Below, piece after piece: positions 49,095 through 61,300 of a stretch of DNA of 64,000 nucleotides (its first letter is position 1; the number at the start of each line of letters is the position of its first letter). A model generated the notes under the pieces. That model was not told the origin of the DNA. It did not search any database and worked only from the letters and a program-made list of their open reading frames with translations. The translations under genes and the position numbers were made by a program. Origin of the DNA: Jackrogersella multiformis (Eukaryota; Ascomycota; Sordariomycetes; Xylariales; Hypoxylaceae); contig CADCXD010000010.1 in the NCBI GenBank assembly GCA_902806575.1, forward strand, positions 2,170,001 to 2,234,000. The letters are read 5' to 3'.

Positions 49095-52091
49095 TTACCG
49101 TCTGGCGAAGCAGCACATGATTCCGGTTCGGCCCAAGAACCAACAGCAGCCGATGAAACGGACCAGAGATAGCGCCGCAGTGCAGATAAGTAGGAACTTG
49201 AAGAACTGTGCAGTCCTGTCCGATGTAGTACCCTATGTAACCAAGTCAGTATAATATTCTCTAGCGGCCGTCTCGCCAACAGGGGTGAACTTACTCCGAC
49301 ACCGAACGTCGATAGTTTGTCGCTAGTAACGCCAACGATCAGAGCACAGTTCGAGAACAGCCAAGCGATGACCAAAGACGTTCTGAAAGACTTGTAGGAA
49401 TCCTCGAGGTCCTTGCTGTCGTCCTCCTCCTCCGGCTTGAAAGGAGTCAAAGCACGCTTGACCGTCTGCTCGAACTGGCTGTCGATATCCTCCTGGGGCT
49501 TATCGATCTCTTCGATGGCAGCCTCACCTTTCTCGTCCTTCACAATCTGCGCAGATGGTAAAGCTTCGGCCTTGTCCGAACCCTTGGTACCCCACGAGAC
49601 ATCGTGCCAGTTGTTGAAGGCGTAGACCATGAGGATGTTGATGTATGTCGACATGAGAACGAGGTAAGAGGGAAACGAGTGGAACATGTGCCACGGATCC
49701 AGATACATGAAGGACGCTATGAAGTACAAACCAAACGTCGCGAGCAATGCCAGGATGATGATCGCAACCTCGGACTGACCTGTGAACATCTCCTTCAGGG
49801 CATCGCCGGCATTTCCACCCTTTGGTAAATTATCCGGCTGGAAAGCCCTAACGACTAGGTAACCAGAGAGGATGAGGATGTAGAGTTGAATGATACCGAA
49901 CAACCCGAACGAAGTTATGTACGTCCACTTAGAACCCTTGGGACGATTACCAAGAGCGAGAACAAACTGGAGAATGAGGAAGGCAATGTACGCGTATTCG
50001 AAAATGATGTTGATGATCGGAGTAGCAGTGTCACCGAAAGGCCATCCGTGCCGCTCAGCAGTAGTAGCACTAGCAGCCGTAGGGGTTCCGACGAGATCCA
50101 TGATAACCGTTGTTGTCAAGTAGTACGATGCCAAACTGAACCAAGTGAACAAGACGTTCGCGATGTTGTAGATAAGCTGGACGTGGAAGAAGAACATGCG
50201 GATGATGTTGTGACCGCTCTTGTACATACGACCGAAGTGCATCAGCGAGTAGAGCGAGGCGGCGAACGAACCGTTGAGCCAACGTCGCCGTTGGCTGATA
50301 AACTCGGGCGCTCCTTCTGGCACATCAGTCTCACCCTTGGCGGCCTTGATATAAGTCAAATGCCACTTAGAGCCGGCCTTGGCGACAAGTTCGAAACACA
50401 GAATACGATCTTCGGCCAAGAACATGTTCTTCTTGAAGATGTTCATGCCTTCGATACCCTTGGGACCGAGAATCTTGGAGAGGGTATGGTCACCGTGGAA
50501 GTACTGCTCGAGAGGTCGGCCCATGATAGCTCGGAATCTGTAAGCAGAGAAGGCACCAGGCAACACAGAGACATAACCGAAAGAACTTTCTAGAGGCTTG
50601 TCCAGGATGTTGGAGATCTTGTACTCGAAATTCTGGACAGCGACAAGGGGGTTCATGAGCTTCTTGCCGCCCTTGCCCAACATAGCGTGAATTTCACCAC
50701 AAGCTCCGCCCAGGTCCTTGTCGTTGTAGAAACCCTCCCAGAGCGCAAGAAGCGATTTGGATCCCGGCTTGGTACCAGCATCGAGGAGAATACACACCTC
50801 GGGGTTCAGGATTCGGCCAAAAGCATTGAATAGCCAACGATGAGAGTTGATCTTCTTGGTGTTCTTCTGCTTTAAGCAAAAGATCATCTGGACCGGAGGT
50901 AGAGTCTGAGGGCTATCGTCTACGGGCCTGATGAGCTGCTGGTTTGGCGTCACGGACAACTGGGTGGTGTACTCGAAGACGTGCGCGACGGTTTCCTTGC
51001 CGTTAACCTCCTTCTTCAAGACACCATCCTGGAAGGCACCGATGGTGGCCAAGACATCCAGAGTTTCCTTGTCTGCTTTATCAATACCGTCGAAAACGAA
51101 GCAGACGACAATCTTCTGCCAGGCGGGACCGCCCTTGTTCCAGAAAGTAGACTTCTTCAGGTTGACAATGTCACGGATGTTCTGCATGACACCATGAAGA
51201 GTACGGGAGAAAAGCTGCTTATCTTCGTTGTAGTAGGTGATGGCGATCAGCAGCTCGGTATGTCTGTTATACATTCTTGGTCGAAGATCGTAGCCGTTCT
51301 TCAGGGTAAAATCATTAGGATCGCAGGTCGCAGCCGTGTATCGCATGTTGAGGAATTCACCGCTGCCGCTCTCGGCATCCCGGTACTTGGCCTGGACGGC
51401 ATTCTTGATAGCACTAGGCACCGGATAGTCGGCGCTGAGGACGGAACCCTGAACCAGCTTGACCTTTCTGGTGGCATAACGTTTCAACCCGCCGCCGGCT
51501 CCACCGCCAGGTTGCTGACGGCGCATCCAGCTCTCATCGCTGTCGACGGTGGACGCTGGTCTACCATATCCAAAGCCGGTATCCTCAAGCTGGTGTCCAC
51601 CATAGCCGCCAGCATACTCACTGCCATATTGGGGCGCTGGTGATTGGGTAGTAGGGGGGGCGGTGGTGGAGTAAGATTCGGAAAGACTGTAGGCCGAAAC
51701 CGGGCGTGCAGGAGGACTGTGGGCGCCCAACCGATCTTGTTCGTAGTGGTGACCAGGGGTTTGGCCTAGGAGATGACGCTGGGATTCATCTTCATCTTGA
51801 TCAATCGGTGGGAGATGATACTAGATGAGATGAAGCTCTGATTAGCCGTGTGACCTTGCGGATTATAAAGATGAATTTGGAAACAAATAACCCAAAACCC
51901 AAACCCAAACCCAAACCCAAAACCAAAGCGATGGTTAAGTTTTATAGTTTATAGTTAGGGTTATAGTTATGGTTATGGTTATGGTTATAGTTATAGTTAG
52001 GGTTAAGGTTAAAATTTACCGTGTTGCCGGCGGGCATATCCTGAAGGTTGTGCCCGTGGTACTCATCGCCGTGTCCACCGTTGTATGCCAT
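49095..52091 (-). CDS. Chitin synthase, class I-like
   Basis: Processive GT2 enzyme that polymerises UDP-GlcNAc into chitin at the plasma membrane. Minus-strand exons 52091-52020, 51820-49295 and 49232-49095 give 911 aa in frame. The N-terminus is Pro/Tyr/Gly-rich (MAYNGGHGDEYHGHNLQDMP...). Chitin synthase landmarks: VQGSVLSADYPVPSAIKN, MRYTAATCDPNDFTLKNGYD, LLIAITYYNEDK, the NFEYKISNILDKPLESSFGY block, GRPLEQYFHGDHTLSK, catalytic EDRIL and product-site QRRRW. About seven membrane segments follow in the C-terminal third, and the last exon adds a hydrophobic tail. The class I call rests on the VQGSVLSADYP and GWPFG...LGNRPKGSK blocks and is moderate. The first intron is 199 bp and carries telomere-like repeats. 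Confidence 0.93.
51889..52012. repeat. Telomere-like low-complexity repeats in a chitin synthase intron
   Basis: A (CCCAAA)n run at about 51889-51925 is followed by alternating TTATGG, TTATAG and TTAGGG hexamers at about 51931-52012 on the plus strand. All lie inside intron 1 of the chitin synthase gene. Confidence 0.8.
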
Positions 52092-55000
52092 TTTTCGACG
52101 GTCGGCTACACCAGCCTTTGTCGAAAGTCTAAATGGCTACTCGGTAAATAATTGCTTGGTGCCAAGGTGGTTTGGTACCTCGAAGCTCGTAGTTGAGTTC
52201 GTTTACTTCAAGGTTGTCAATACACTTCAGACGTGCACGTAGGAATTCCGGGGGGCCACGCGAGTAAATCAAAGTTCCCCCACGGGAGAACAAAAGATTT
52301 AAAAAGTGAAGACTGCCTCGGGTCGAAGGCAAAGTCTAGTGCTGCTAGATGCCTAAGTAAATAATGATGATAGTAAAAATAAAAATGGGGGAAGGAATAC
52401 GAGGACAAGCGATTTGATGAAATCAATCACTCATGGCTCGAAAACATAGGCGATGGATGAGGAATAGGTGTTGTTTCTAAAGGGGGAAGATGAAGAAAGG
52501 GCAAGAGTTCGTATTTTTCTTTTTCAGTCGGGACGGGATCAGCGTCGGGAAGCACCCGATATGGCTTTATGAGAGGTCTGCTAGCAGCAAGTAAAAGGAG
52601 ACATGCAGGAAAAGAGACATATGAAATACAAAGTCTCCCTAGGTCGGTACCCACCTGTTGCGAGCGAGCTGATAGAATGCAGGTGGATTTTGAATGGATT
52701 TAAATCTAATGGCAGGGGTTTACTGTGTGGCTTAGCATTGGAACTACAGGCGACTCAGCTCCAGGGCTGTTACGTTACCGCTGTTGTTAGTGCGCTGGAC
52801 TGGCTGGGGCAGCACAGCAGCACCCAGCATCCCACCTGTCCACTAACGTTCTTTATTATCAACCTGGGTACCTAAGTACCGACGTTAGTACCCTTGCCAA
52901 GCTGCAACGTGGTTGGTTTAACCCGGCCCTCTTTTACAGGTTTCCAACTGGCCACCAGACGTTTAACTCATTCGTCACCTGTTCAGAGAGAGAGAGACAC
53001 GAATACCACCTACATACCTAACCTGAACCACCTAAATAACCCCTACGTCACTAATATATTTATGCGTCTACTAGTTCTCGTGGCCTACCCCAGCGATGTT
53101 ACCCTTCCAGGAAAGCTCACGAACAATTTTTTTCCTCTAATCATGGCCAACATAAAAGTGACCAGGTACTTAGGTCACTGGTAGGTAATATTGAGTAAAA
53201 GGAAGAAAAAGACATGCAGTAGTGGAAGACGTTGACTCGCAGATTTTTTTCGAGACGGATCGGATCCAGCTTTAGACCTACTAGGCGTCAGCCACAAGAG
53301 CGAACTGGCAAATAGCATTAATCCAACGGGGCGCAATACCTACCTCCCAAGGTACCTCCTCCTAGAATAACAAGTCAGCGCAATAGCCTACCTAGGTACC
53401 TACTGCGGTCGGCAAATGGATGAAGGATGAGACGAGCACCTTTTAAAGAGGTATCTTCCAAGCATCACCACCAACGATCCCCGTCGTTTGTTAAGGTGCC
53501 TTTCATGATGTTTATGTTTGCCTAATACATACTACATACCTGCCTAGGTAGGTAGGTAAATACAGACTTGTCTTTCTTAGTAAAATGTTTTGATGCATGC
53601 ATTACAAGAATTTTCATATATTAAAGAATACGAATTATCGCGACAGTCTTCCCATCTGATACATGTATCCATGTATCTACATAAGTACAGTAATTTCATA
53701 CACTACGACACTATTTTTTAGGGGCTGGTAGTCTAATGGTGTCCTCAGCTACAGTATTAGCTTGAAACCAGGCCCCCACATTTTAATCAATACCTTACGT
53801 GTACGCATGAATGTTAATAAATTTCTTCTGAGATGCACGTACTATATAGTACCTACTGCGCATGCTCGCCCTTTAGAGTAAGTATGCCAGTTTATCTTGA
53901 AAATATTTGGGTTCTTTACGACAATCGACAATGCTGTTACGGAATTATGCCTTAAAAGACTTAAAGTCCGTGTTTAGTTGAAGCATATGTACTACTTACT
54001 ACCTAGAAAAAAGGTTCTTATGTATCGCGTCTTATTAGGCCCACGATGGTTTCCGTTTAGGCTAAAAATAGCAAACGAGAAATAGGAGGCATCAAATCTG
54101 TGGGGATCTAGCAGCCTCATTGGGTGGGGCAGACCCTTTCCAATGGATACGAAGAATGAGGCTGTGCATGAATCTCGTGCTGAGTACCTGCCTTAAGAGG
54201 TACCTATGTAATAGGTGACTTTTCTATCGCCAATGCCGAGCATATCTCTGCCCTTTATGGCATTGCGATCTCACCTCAGAATCATGCCCAGCTCTTTTTC
54301 CACTTGCCTAACCGCTACATTACAAAGTCGTTAGAAACAAAAGAAACCGCGACTTAACTTGCCAACCAGCCAACATACATAATGGTGGCGATACCTTATT
54401 TAATCACACATGCCTTCACATAGTTTCTAGCCTTACTAACGTTACATCTGACTTGTAAAAGAAAATATAAAACCAGCATAGCTTCGGCAGTTTAATTGCT
54501 ATTTCTCGTCAGGCACGCATATGAAATCATTTACTAGATTTTCTTAGCATCACAGAAAGGAAATTATTAAGCTTGTTCATATTGATACTGATTTGTTTTA
54601 TGATCAACCTTAGCATCATCCAAGCTCCTTAGTTAAGCCGCCATAACTTTCGGTAAATACCTATACCGATATTTGACACTTATACATTTGTTACTTTTCT
54701 CGTATATCACTCATAAGACAGCCTTATGATTGTCTCGATAAGCTAAGTACTATATATGACAAACCGTTTAGAGCGAAACGTTAAATTAAGCATACAAAAG
54801 CTTTGAAGCCTTACCAAATCATCTCTCTTCTTACTACAATATTTATATACTAGTATTATATATGCAGCAGATAATCTATTTATATATACTTAGGTATACT
54901 TAAAGTAGACAAAGACATAAGCATCCCGAGTAAATGCCCGTGCCATTTTGCAACTATCGACAAAATATACCTAGGTAAGGATTCATGCAAGGGCGTTACT

Positions 55001-56982
55001 TACTATCTGGTGTCATAATTATGTAAAGAAAATGTGCCTGAACTTGTAAGCATCACAAATAGGTACTATCGAATAGTTTAGATGTCTCTTAGGATGACTA
55101 AGTAGGTAAGTAGGTAGGCAAGCAAAGTAGGTAGTTTCTTCGTGTTAGTGGTTGACATATGTAAGTCATTATACTTCACTTCATGAATATTAGAAGCAAA
55201 CATCTCAGCCCATCTCAAATTGTAATTTCTTGGAAGTTGTCATAAGAAATCAGCTTCCCGTTATTGCTCCCGGCAAACAAGGCGATTAACCCCTCAGAAA
55301 AGTCGGGAAGCAAAGGCATGGTGATGTCGGGCAGCGGCCCCAAGGGGGCGCACATCATGATTCGTCCCGATCAGATTAATTGTCCGATCCAAGAGACTAA
55401 CGATTTTATTCCCTCCCAAAATTCGACGTCTTATTCGATGAAATGTTTGTAAAGTGCCGGGTCATTTCAAGATATATTGCTTGTACACCACCAAAGTCTT
55501 GATTTGCTATGTAGAGTGCTAGGTACTACGATGTGCGTATTCTCGATAGAAATAACATGAGCCCTCACGTGCAGAGTGCAGAAAGAAAGAAAACGAAATC
55601 ATCATCGAACGGTCCTCTTGCATGGGCCTGTAGATCATAAGGTCTAGACTTACCTTCCTGCCTTCACATATAAACTTATTTAATCGCGTAAGAACCTTAG
55701 ATGCCATCTGCTTGGCATTGTACGTTGGGTAGGTAATAGGTATGTATGAGGTTATTTTGTTATTTTTTAATGTTCTTTAATAACCTTAGAAATGTGGGTT
55801 TATCCCTTGAACAAATAATCAAGAACGTCGATGATTAATGACTTACGGATTGTACTTAGAAATGCTAAAGGATTATTTAGCAGCGACTAGCGAACCAATG
55901 AGAAGAGGTAACGGGAGTAACAGGACCCTGCCAATGCAGTTTGATTCGCCTAATTTGGCAACCTGGTTATTTCTGTACGACAGTTCTGTAGCATGTATCA
56001 TGTAGCACTATAGTAAGTACCTAGGTACTGTACCCGCAATTTAGTTATCTATTCGTCTTGTTCCTTGCGGGTTCCTGTTCCTTGCGGGTGTTTCGCCCAG
56101 GACAGCCAGGACTATCCCTCAATTAATGAAGGCGAATTAAACCTTGTCAATAATATCCAGGTGCTTCCCATCTTTTCCTTTGTTCCCATCCGCCGTCCCT
56201 GCGTCCACAAATCCGTATCCACATCCCTCTTCTCTTCCCCCCCCCCTCCCCCAATTAATCTTGCCCACTCTGTCGTGCGGGATTCATCCTCGTCGTCTTC
56301 TCTTCATCTACCACTCTTTAACTGCCACACCCTCGACGCACGCAACAATTGTAAAGAAAGTATCGCTCGCACAAGTTGGAATCGATACTTATTGTTCTTT
56401 TTTTGAATGTTCTTTTTTTTGATGGCAACATAAGTTGTATTTTATTGAAATTCATTTCTTTGAGCTAGTCTCTCTGTCACTCGTTTTTTTATTTCAATCA
56501 TTTCCAATCAATCAATCAATCGATCAATCAACCAAACAACCATCACCCGCTTTACAACGACACGTACCCGCCTCATTACCCATTAGCCTTCGCGCCCCCC
56601 CTTATCACTTCAAACTCAAGTCAACTCCTATTCACGACAACGACGAACACGATCAACGCTTTAAATCATCAATCATCCGAGTCCGAATTCGATACAGGGT
56701 ATTTTGATAGTTTTATAAAATAAAAAAAGGGTTCAAAAGTCTTTAGGTGCAGATAGCGCTTGGATCAACCGCCAATCGAAAGCACTGTACGTAGTCAGTT
56801 AGCCTGATCTGCACACGGTCGATCTCACCGCCAAGCCAAGTCATTCATCGACGAAAAGCATCATACTGCCGATCCCTAACGAGGAGACGACTCGAAGTCC
56901 CCTATAGCTCTAGAGTATCCGAGTACTCTTTCGCGTCATAATTCGAGTCAGTTCCTATAGGATATAGTATATAGGATAAACG
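52092..56982. other. 4.9-kb stretch without a supported gene
   Basis: ORFs are short, unspliced and without known domains. The first part should be the chitin synthase promoter and the last part the Opy2 promoter and leader (pyrimidine-rich tracts at about 56230-56320 and ATCAATCAATCAATCG at about 56505). ACCTAGGT motifs occur at about 53390, 53547, 54970 and 56025. Confidence 0.5.
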
Positions 56983-58326
56983 ATGGCAGGCATTCCTGGT
57001 TTCGTCGGGTTCTCTCTCGGTAAGTTCACTCCCTACCATTGCGCTTCACCATCTTCTCTCTCTAATACCTAAGCATCAGACGAAGACCTCCCTTCCTCAC
57101 TCTCCAAGAGACAGAACGGTTGTGTAGTGTGTGAAAATACGTCACCAACTTGCCCCTCCTGCGGCGACGGTGAATCGTGTCAATTCACCATCCAAACTTG
57201 CAAAGAGTGCCCCAAGGCCTTTTGTTTAAAAGACCCAACAGCCGCGACTACTGTGGCCAAGCCCAGCAGCGGACCAAACATCGGTGCCGTTGTGGGTGGT
57301 GTAATAGGTGGTCTAGTCGCCATTGGCATCATTACTTATTTGGTTTGGAGGTTCTGTATCAAGAATAAGAGAGGGCAATACGAAGCGAAGCAATGGCAAG
57401 GAGACGTGGAACAGACGAAGGAGGGTATGGAGAACGACTTTGCTTCAAGGCGATCGAAACGAACCTCAACCCACACCGTACATTCCATCGCCTCTACCGT
57501 TCTCACTCGCGCCTCCAACATCATCCAGATCGCCTACATCCCTGGCGTTACTAACCGAGCCACGCCTACGTCGCCAACGCTACTCGTTCCTCCTGTCCCT
57601 CCAATTCCCATCGCACACTCGGACAAGGGAGGTAACTCGCCCTTCGACGAACAGCACTTCTTCGTCCCGGGAGACCTCCGCGACTCAACATACTCGGGTA
57701 TATCCGGCTACAGCGACCGCTCGTCCATGGCGCGAACCTCCTATGCCCCGCGATCTAGCGTTGCTTCCACTATTTATGGCAAGAATGCCATCGTGTCCCC
57801 TCTCCCGGCTCAGAAGGGCAACTTCCTCAAGCCTTCTATCGTCAGTGTCAAGTCGCGCGCGCCCAGCAGCAACAGCGGTAGCTCGACGCCGCCCGTACCA
57901 GCCGTCGACTACGGGAAATACGAACAGCCGCCTCCATCCCCGGCCTTTAGCATCGGCGCCACGTTCTTTAAAAATGCTAGCGCATCCACGGCAACCGCCG
58001 TACGACCTCAGGTAGTCCGCGTTAGTTCTGGACCTAAAACTATCGATCTGAAATCGAAATCTCCTAGTTCCGATAACCCGGAACCTTTGGTACAAGTGCT
58101 CGAAACGCACAAAGATCGAGAATCAAACACGGTGACGATTATTGAAGAATCGCCGAGCGTTGATCAGGGCCCCTTTGCTGATCCACCTAAGGAATCTCGC
58201 AAGAAAAACAGCTCGCTCAGCGCAGTAATAGGCGAGTCAGCGAGGCAGCGGGCGGCAGATAGCAAACGGAAGTCCACGGAGCGGGACAGTAGTCCATTCG
58301 GCGACGAAAATGCCTTACGAGACTGA
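56983..58326 (+). CDS. OPY2: Opy2-like membrane anchor protein
   Basis: Opy2 tethers Ste50 to the plasma membrane in the HOG and filamentation MAPK pathways (yeast knowledge). Exons 56983-57019 and 57080-58326 give 427 aa; the 60-bp intron (GTAAGT...ATCAG) joins MAGIPGFVGFSL to DEDLPSSLSKRQNG. The extracellular part has the Opy2 Cys cluster (CVVCENTSPTCPSCGDGESC, then TCKECPKAFC), preceded by a KR pair that could be Kex2-cleaved. A Gly-rich membrane segment lies at about 80-105, ending in basic WRFCIKNKRG. The long cytosolic tail is Ser/Pro-rich and disordered (PPSPAFSIGATFF, DNPEPLVQVLETHKDRES), as expected for Ste50 docking. No lesion is seen. Confidence 0.88.
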
Positions 58327-61300
58327 TCTAGCCGCGATCTAACGTGATGTTTAGTATCATGATGGGATATGGGGAACATGCGGAAATGGGAGATATTTCA
58401 TCTACTTTAAAACTTTCTAGTATCTACTTCCCTAGTCTGGACTTTTTATTTTCATCTCGTTGTTGGTCAATCGGGAAACTTCTTTTTGATTATTATTCAT
58501 ACCACCCGTCGCGATCGATGTCGCGGCGAGACAAGGTCTGGGCTGGATCTTTATACGGCACGGCGTCTTGGCTTGGAGATACGAATGAAATGGAACAGCC
58601 TAAATAGCACCCCCGACAGACCGGCTGCTGGTACCATCCACACAGCTAGCCTGTCCTTTTGCTATGTATTTCTCCCTCTCTATCAAGCCTCAGAGGCGCA
58701 GAGATGAAAAATGCGATGTTCTTCCAACGCTATCGTGTTTCGGCGGTTAGCAGCAATTACGTATCTTGATCAACCTTTTGAATTGTGAGAACTACGTGCA
58801 GACATGCGGGAAGATGATGTGTTTTGTAAATGGTAGGTTTAGTAGATGTCTGTGATAGTACTAGTGACTACGAATTAGTTAGCGATTTCACGTATGATGG
58901 ACCTGGGTATATGAACGACGTAGTACGCTTCCAAACGCAGCAGCTCGGTCAGTTTTCGTAACTAGGTCACGACTGTGTAGATAGACATCTCGGGCTGCTT
59001 CGAGGATGGTACGCTATGCTGCTTATAACTTGTGCTAGCTCTTTTCATAGATGGGATCAGTACCTATACTGGTAGCATAGCGCAAGTACGTCTATGAAAA
59101 CTTATATCCATGGAGTATATTTGTGTTGGTAAAGGCTCTAGGCACCTAAATCTAGGTCTGAGCTTAGTATATTCATATACCTATTTTGATACCCAGATGT
59201 ATGTACCTAGGTATCCAAGTTCGTACTCGAGGAACGAAATACCTATTTAATAGACCATAGGGCTACGGAGTGTCAACTAACTTCTTCCGGTATAGGGTAG
59301 AACGGCTTCCAGACAAATTAGCAGAAACGTGCACATCTACATCTACACACGAACGTATTCACTACCCAGGTATGTATTCAAACATACGTACAGATAACCC
59401 GACCCCTCGCTCGAGTGCCGAGCCCTCAAGGCCGCAGCGGTGGCCCGAAGGGAAACCTCGCACCGCAGATAGATACTTGTCTGCCCGCTGCGCGTACCCG
59501 TTGTCCGGTAGGGAGGCGGCATTCGGGTGCTCCTACAGACCTCGTAGCGAAGAAATGCTCTTAGTGCTAGACTAGACTAAGGAGTTTAGAAGAAAAAAGG
59601 AAAGAAGAGGTACAGGTTTAATGATAGGTAGTTATATGAACAGTGTTTCGTGAAGGAGACGAACAAAAGAGGCACTCTGCGTAGGTATTTAGCTCGTAGT
59701 ATAGTGAGATATGCTTTAGATACATAGGGAGTGTCCGGTATTTATATTACTCGGCCTTTTCCTCGCTGCAACGGACCTCCCTTGTTTCTGCCCCATCTCC
59801 TCGCCGGGATTGCCTAGAGGAAACACGGATGCGGATGTATGTATATTCTTAGGTATATATTACCTACTCAATCTTAGGTGTTGATAACATGCCTATTCAT
59901 ACAATATATATACCTACTACGACACGCAGCTCGCCACGGGGGAATATCTTCTCTTTATACCAACACGCTTTACCAAGTATTTATAGGAGGTACGGTACCA
60001 TATAGGTACCTTACCCTAATATGTAAAAGACTGGCATTATATTTCGTCCACGTCTAATGATTTACGACTACTCTACCCAACTCTGCTCCTGGTCTAAAAG
60101 CGTCGAGACTAACTCACTTACCTTCTTCCCCCCCGCTCCGTCCGGTAGTCCCCACATGCGTGTGGTACGGGAGAATCCAAGCTTCCACCTGTCTGCCTGG
60201 CTGGCTGGCTGCCGGTATCCGTACAGGCCTATGCCCGTACCCGTCCACGCGAGTGACATCGCACACCCGCATATACCTACCTAGGTACCTAAGTGTCTAC
60301 CTACAGGTAGGTAAGTATCTAACACACACCGGCACCCCGCACCCGCCGTCGATCTCCTATTGTGCTATGTCCGAGCTTTCTTTGTCTAGGGTTGTCTTGG
60401 GGCTGCCTGCTAGGTATAGAGAAAGAGAGAGAGAGAGACGTGTGAGTGCCAAGATATTCTGCGTCGGGATTGCGCGAAGACGAAGAATTACCTAGGTATA
60501 GTACCTAGGTAGGCGTGTTGGTGCCGTTCTTATCACCGCACGCTATATGATTAAGTGCCTACCTAGGATAGGCTGCGAACTACCTAGGTGCATGTTTGGA
60601 TACGTACCTAGGTATCTTGTAAGACTTCAGGCCTAACAGGTTGGCTTTGGGGACCAGACTGGCGTTACTTGGTTCCCCGAGACCGGATGGGTTCTCCTTG
60701 TAGTCTATGTCGAGGCCGAATAGGTTGGAGGCTATAATGTGAATATATGTAAAAATATGCCCTAAATACTTATAAATAGGTAAAGACAAGCTAGCAAGGA
60801 AGTAAATAAAGAGGTAGAAATAGTACCTGGCTCCTTTTTATATATGGTATAGCCTATGGCATAGTGTGGTATTTATAGGTAGATCACATAAGAGACAGGA
60901 AAGGGGGGGGGAAGACAAGACAAGGCAAGGAAAGAAAGGAAAAGACAATACGAGATATTAGACTGATAAAATCCATATATCTCACACAATCACATTTTGA
61001 ACTCGCGTCTCCAGAAACCCAGACCTAAGATGTTTCTCCGAGCTACCATATAGAACCTATCAGGTATGAGAACCTGGAAAGCGAGCTCAGAATATCCGTC
61101 TCGGTACGTCGGTCAACGTATAACTATATATACCCGCTTGTATAGGTAAGTTACTGCTTTTATTACGATGAATGTAGACCCATCTCATCACGAAAAGCAG
61201 CTTTGTAGGACCCATCTGTTCGAAGATGTCTTAGATGGCCCCTTAAAATATGCGCCTCCTTTCTTTACGAGCCGGCTCAGATGGGCGACTTACCGAGAAG

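Noticed and set aside
53721..53777. tRNA-like hairpin: GGGGCTGGTAGTCTAATGGT with ACCAGGCCCC
   Set aside because: The ends can pair and the D-arm-like part resembles a tRNA, but only 57 bases separate them and no anticodon arm or GTTCRA T-loop is present.
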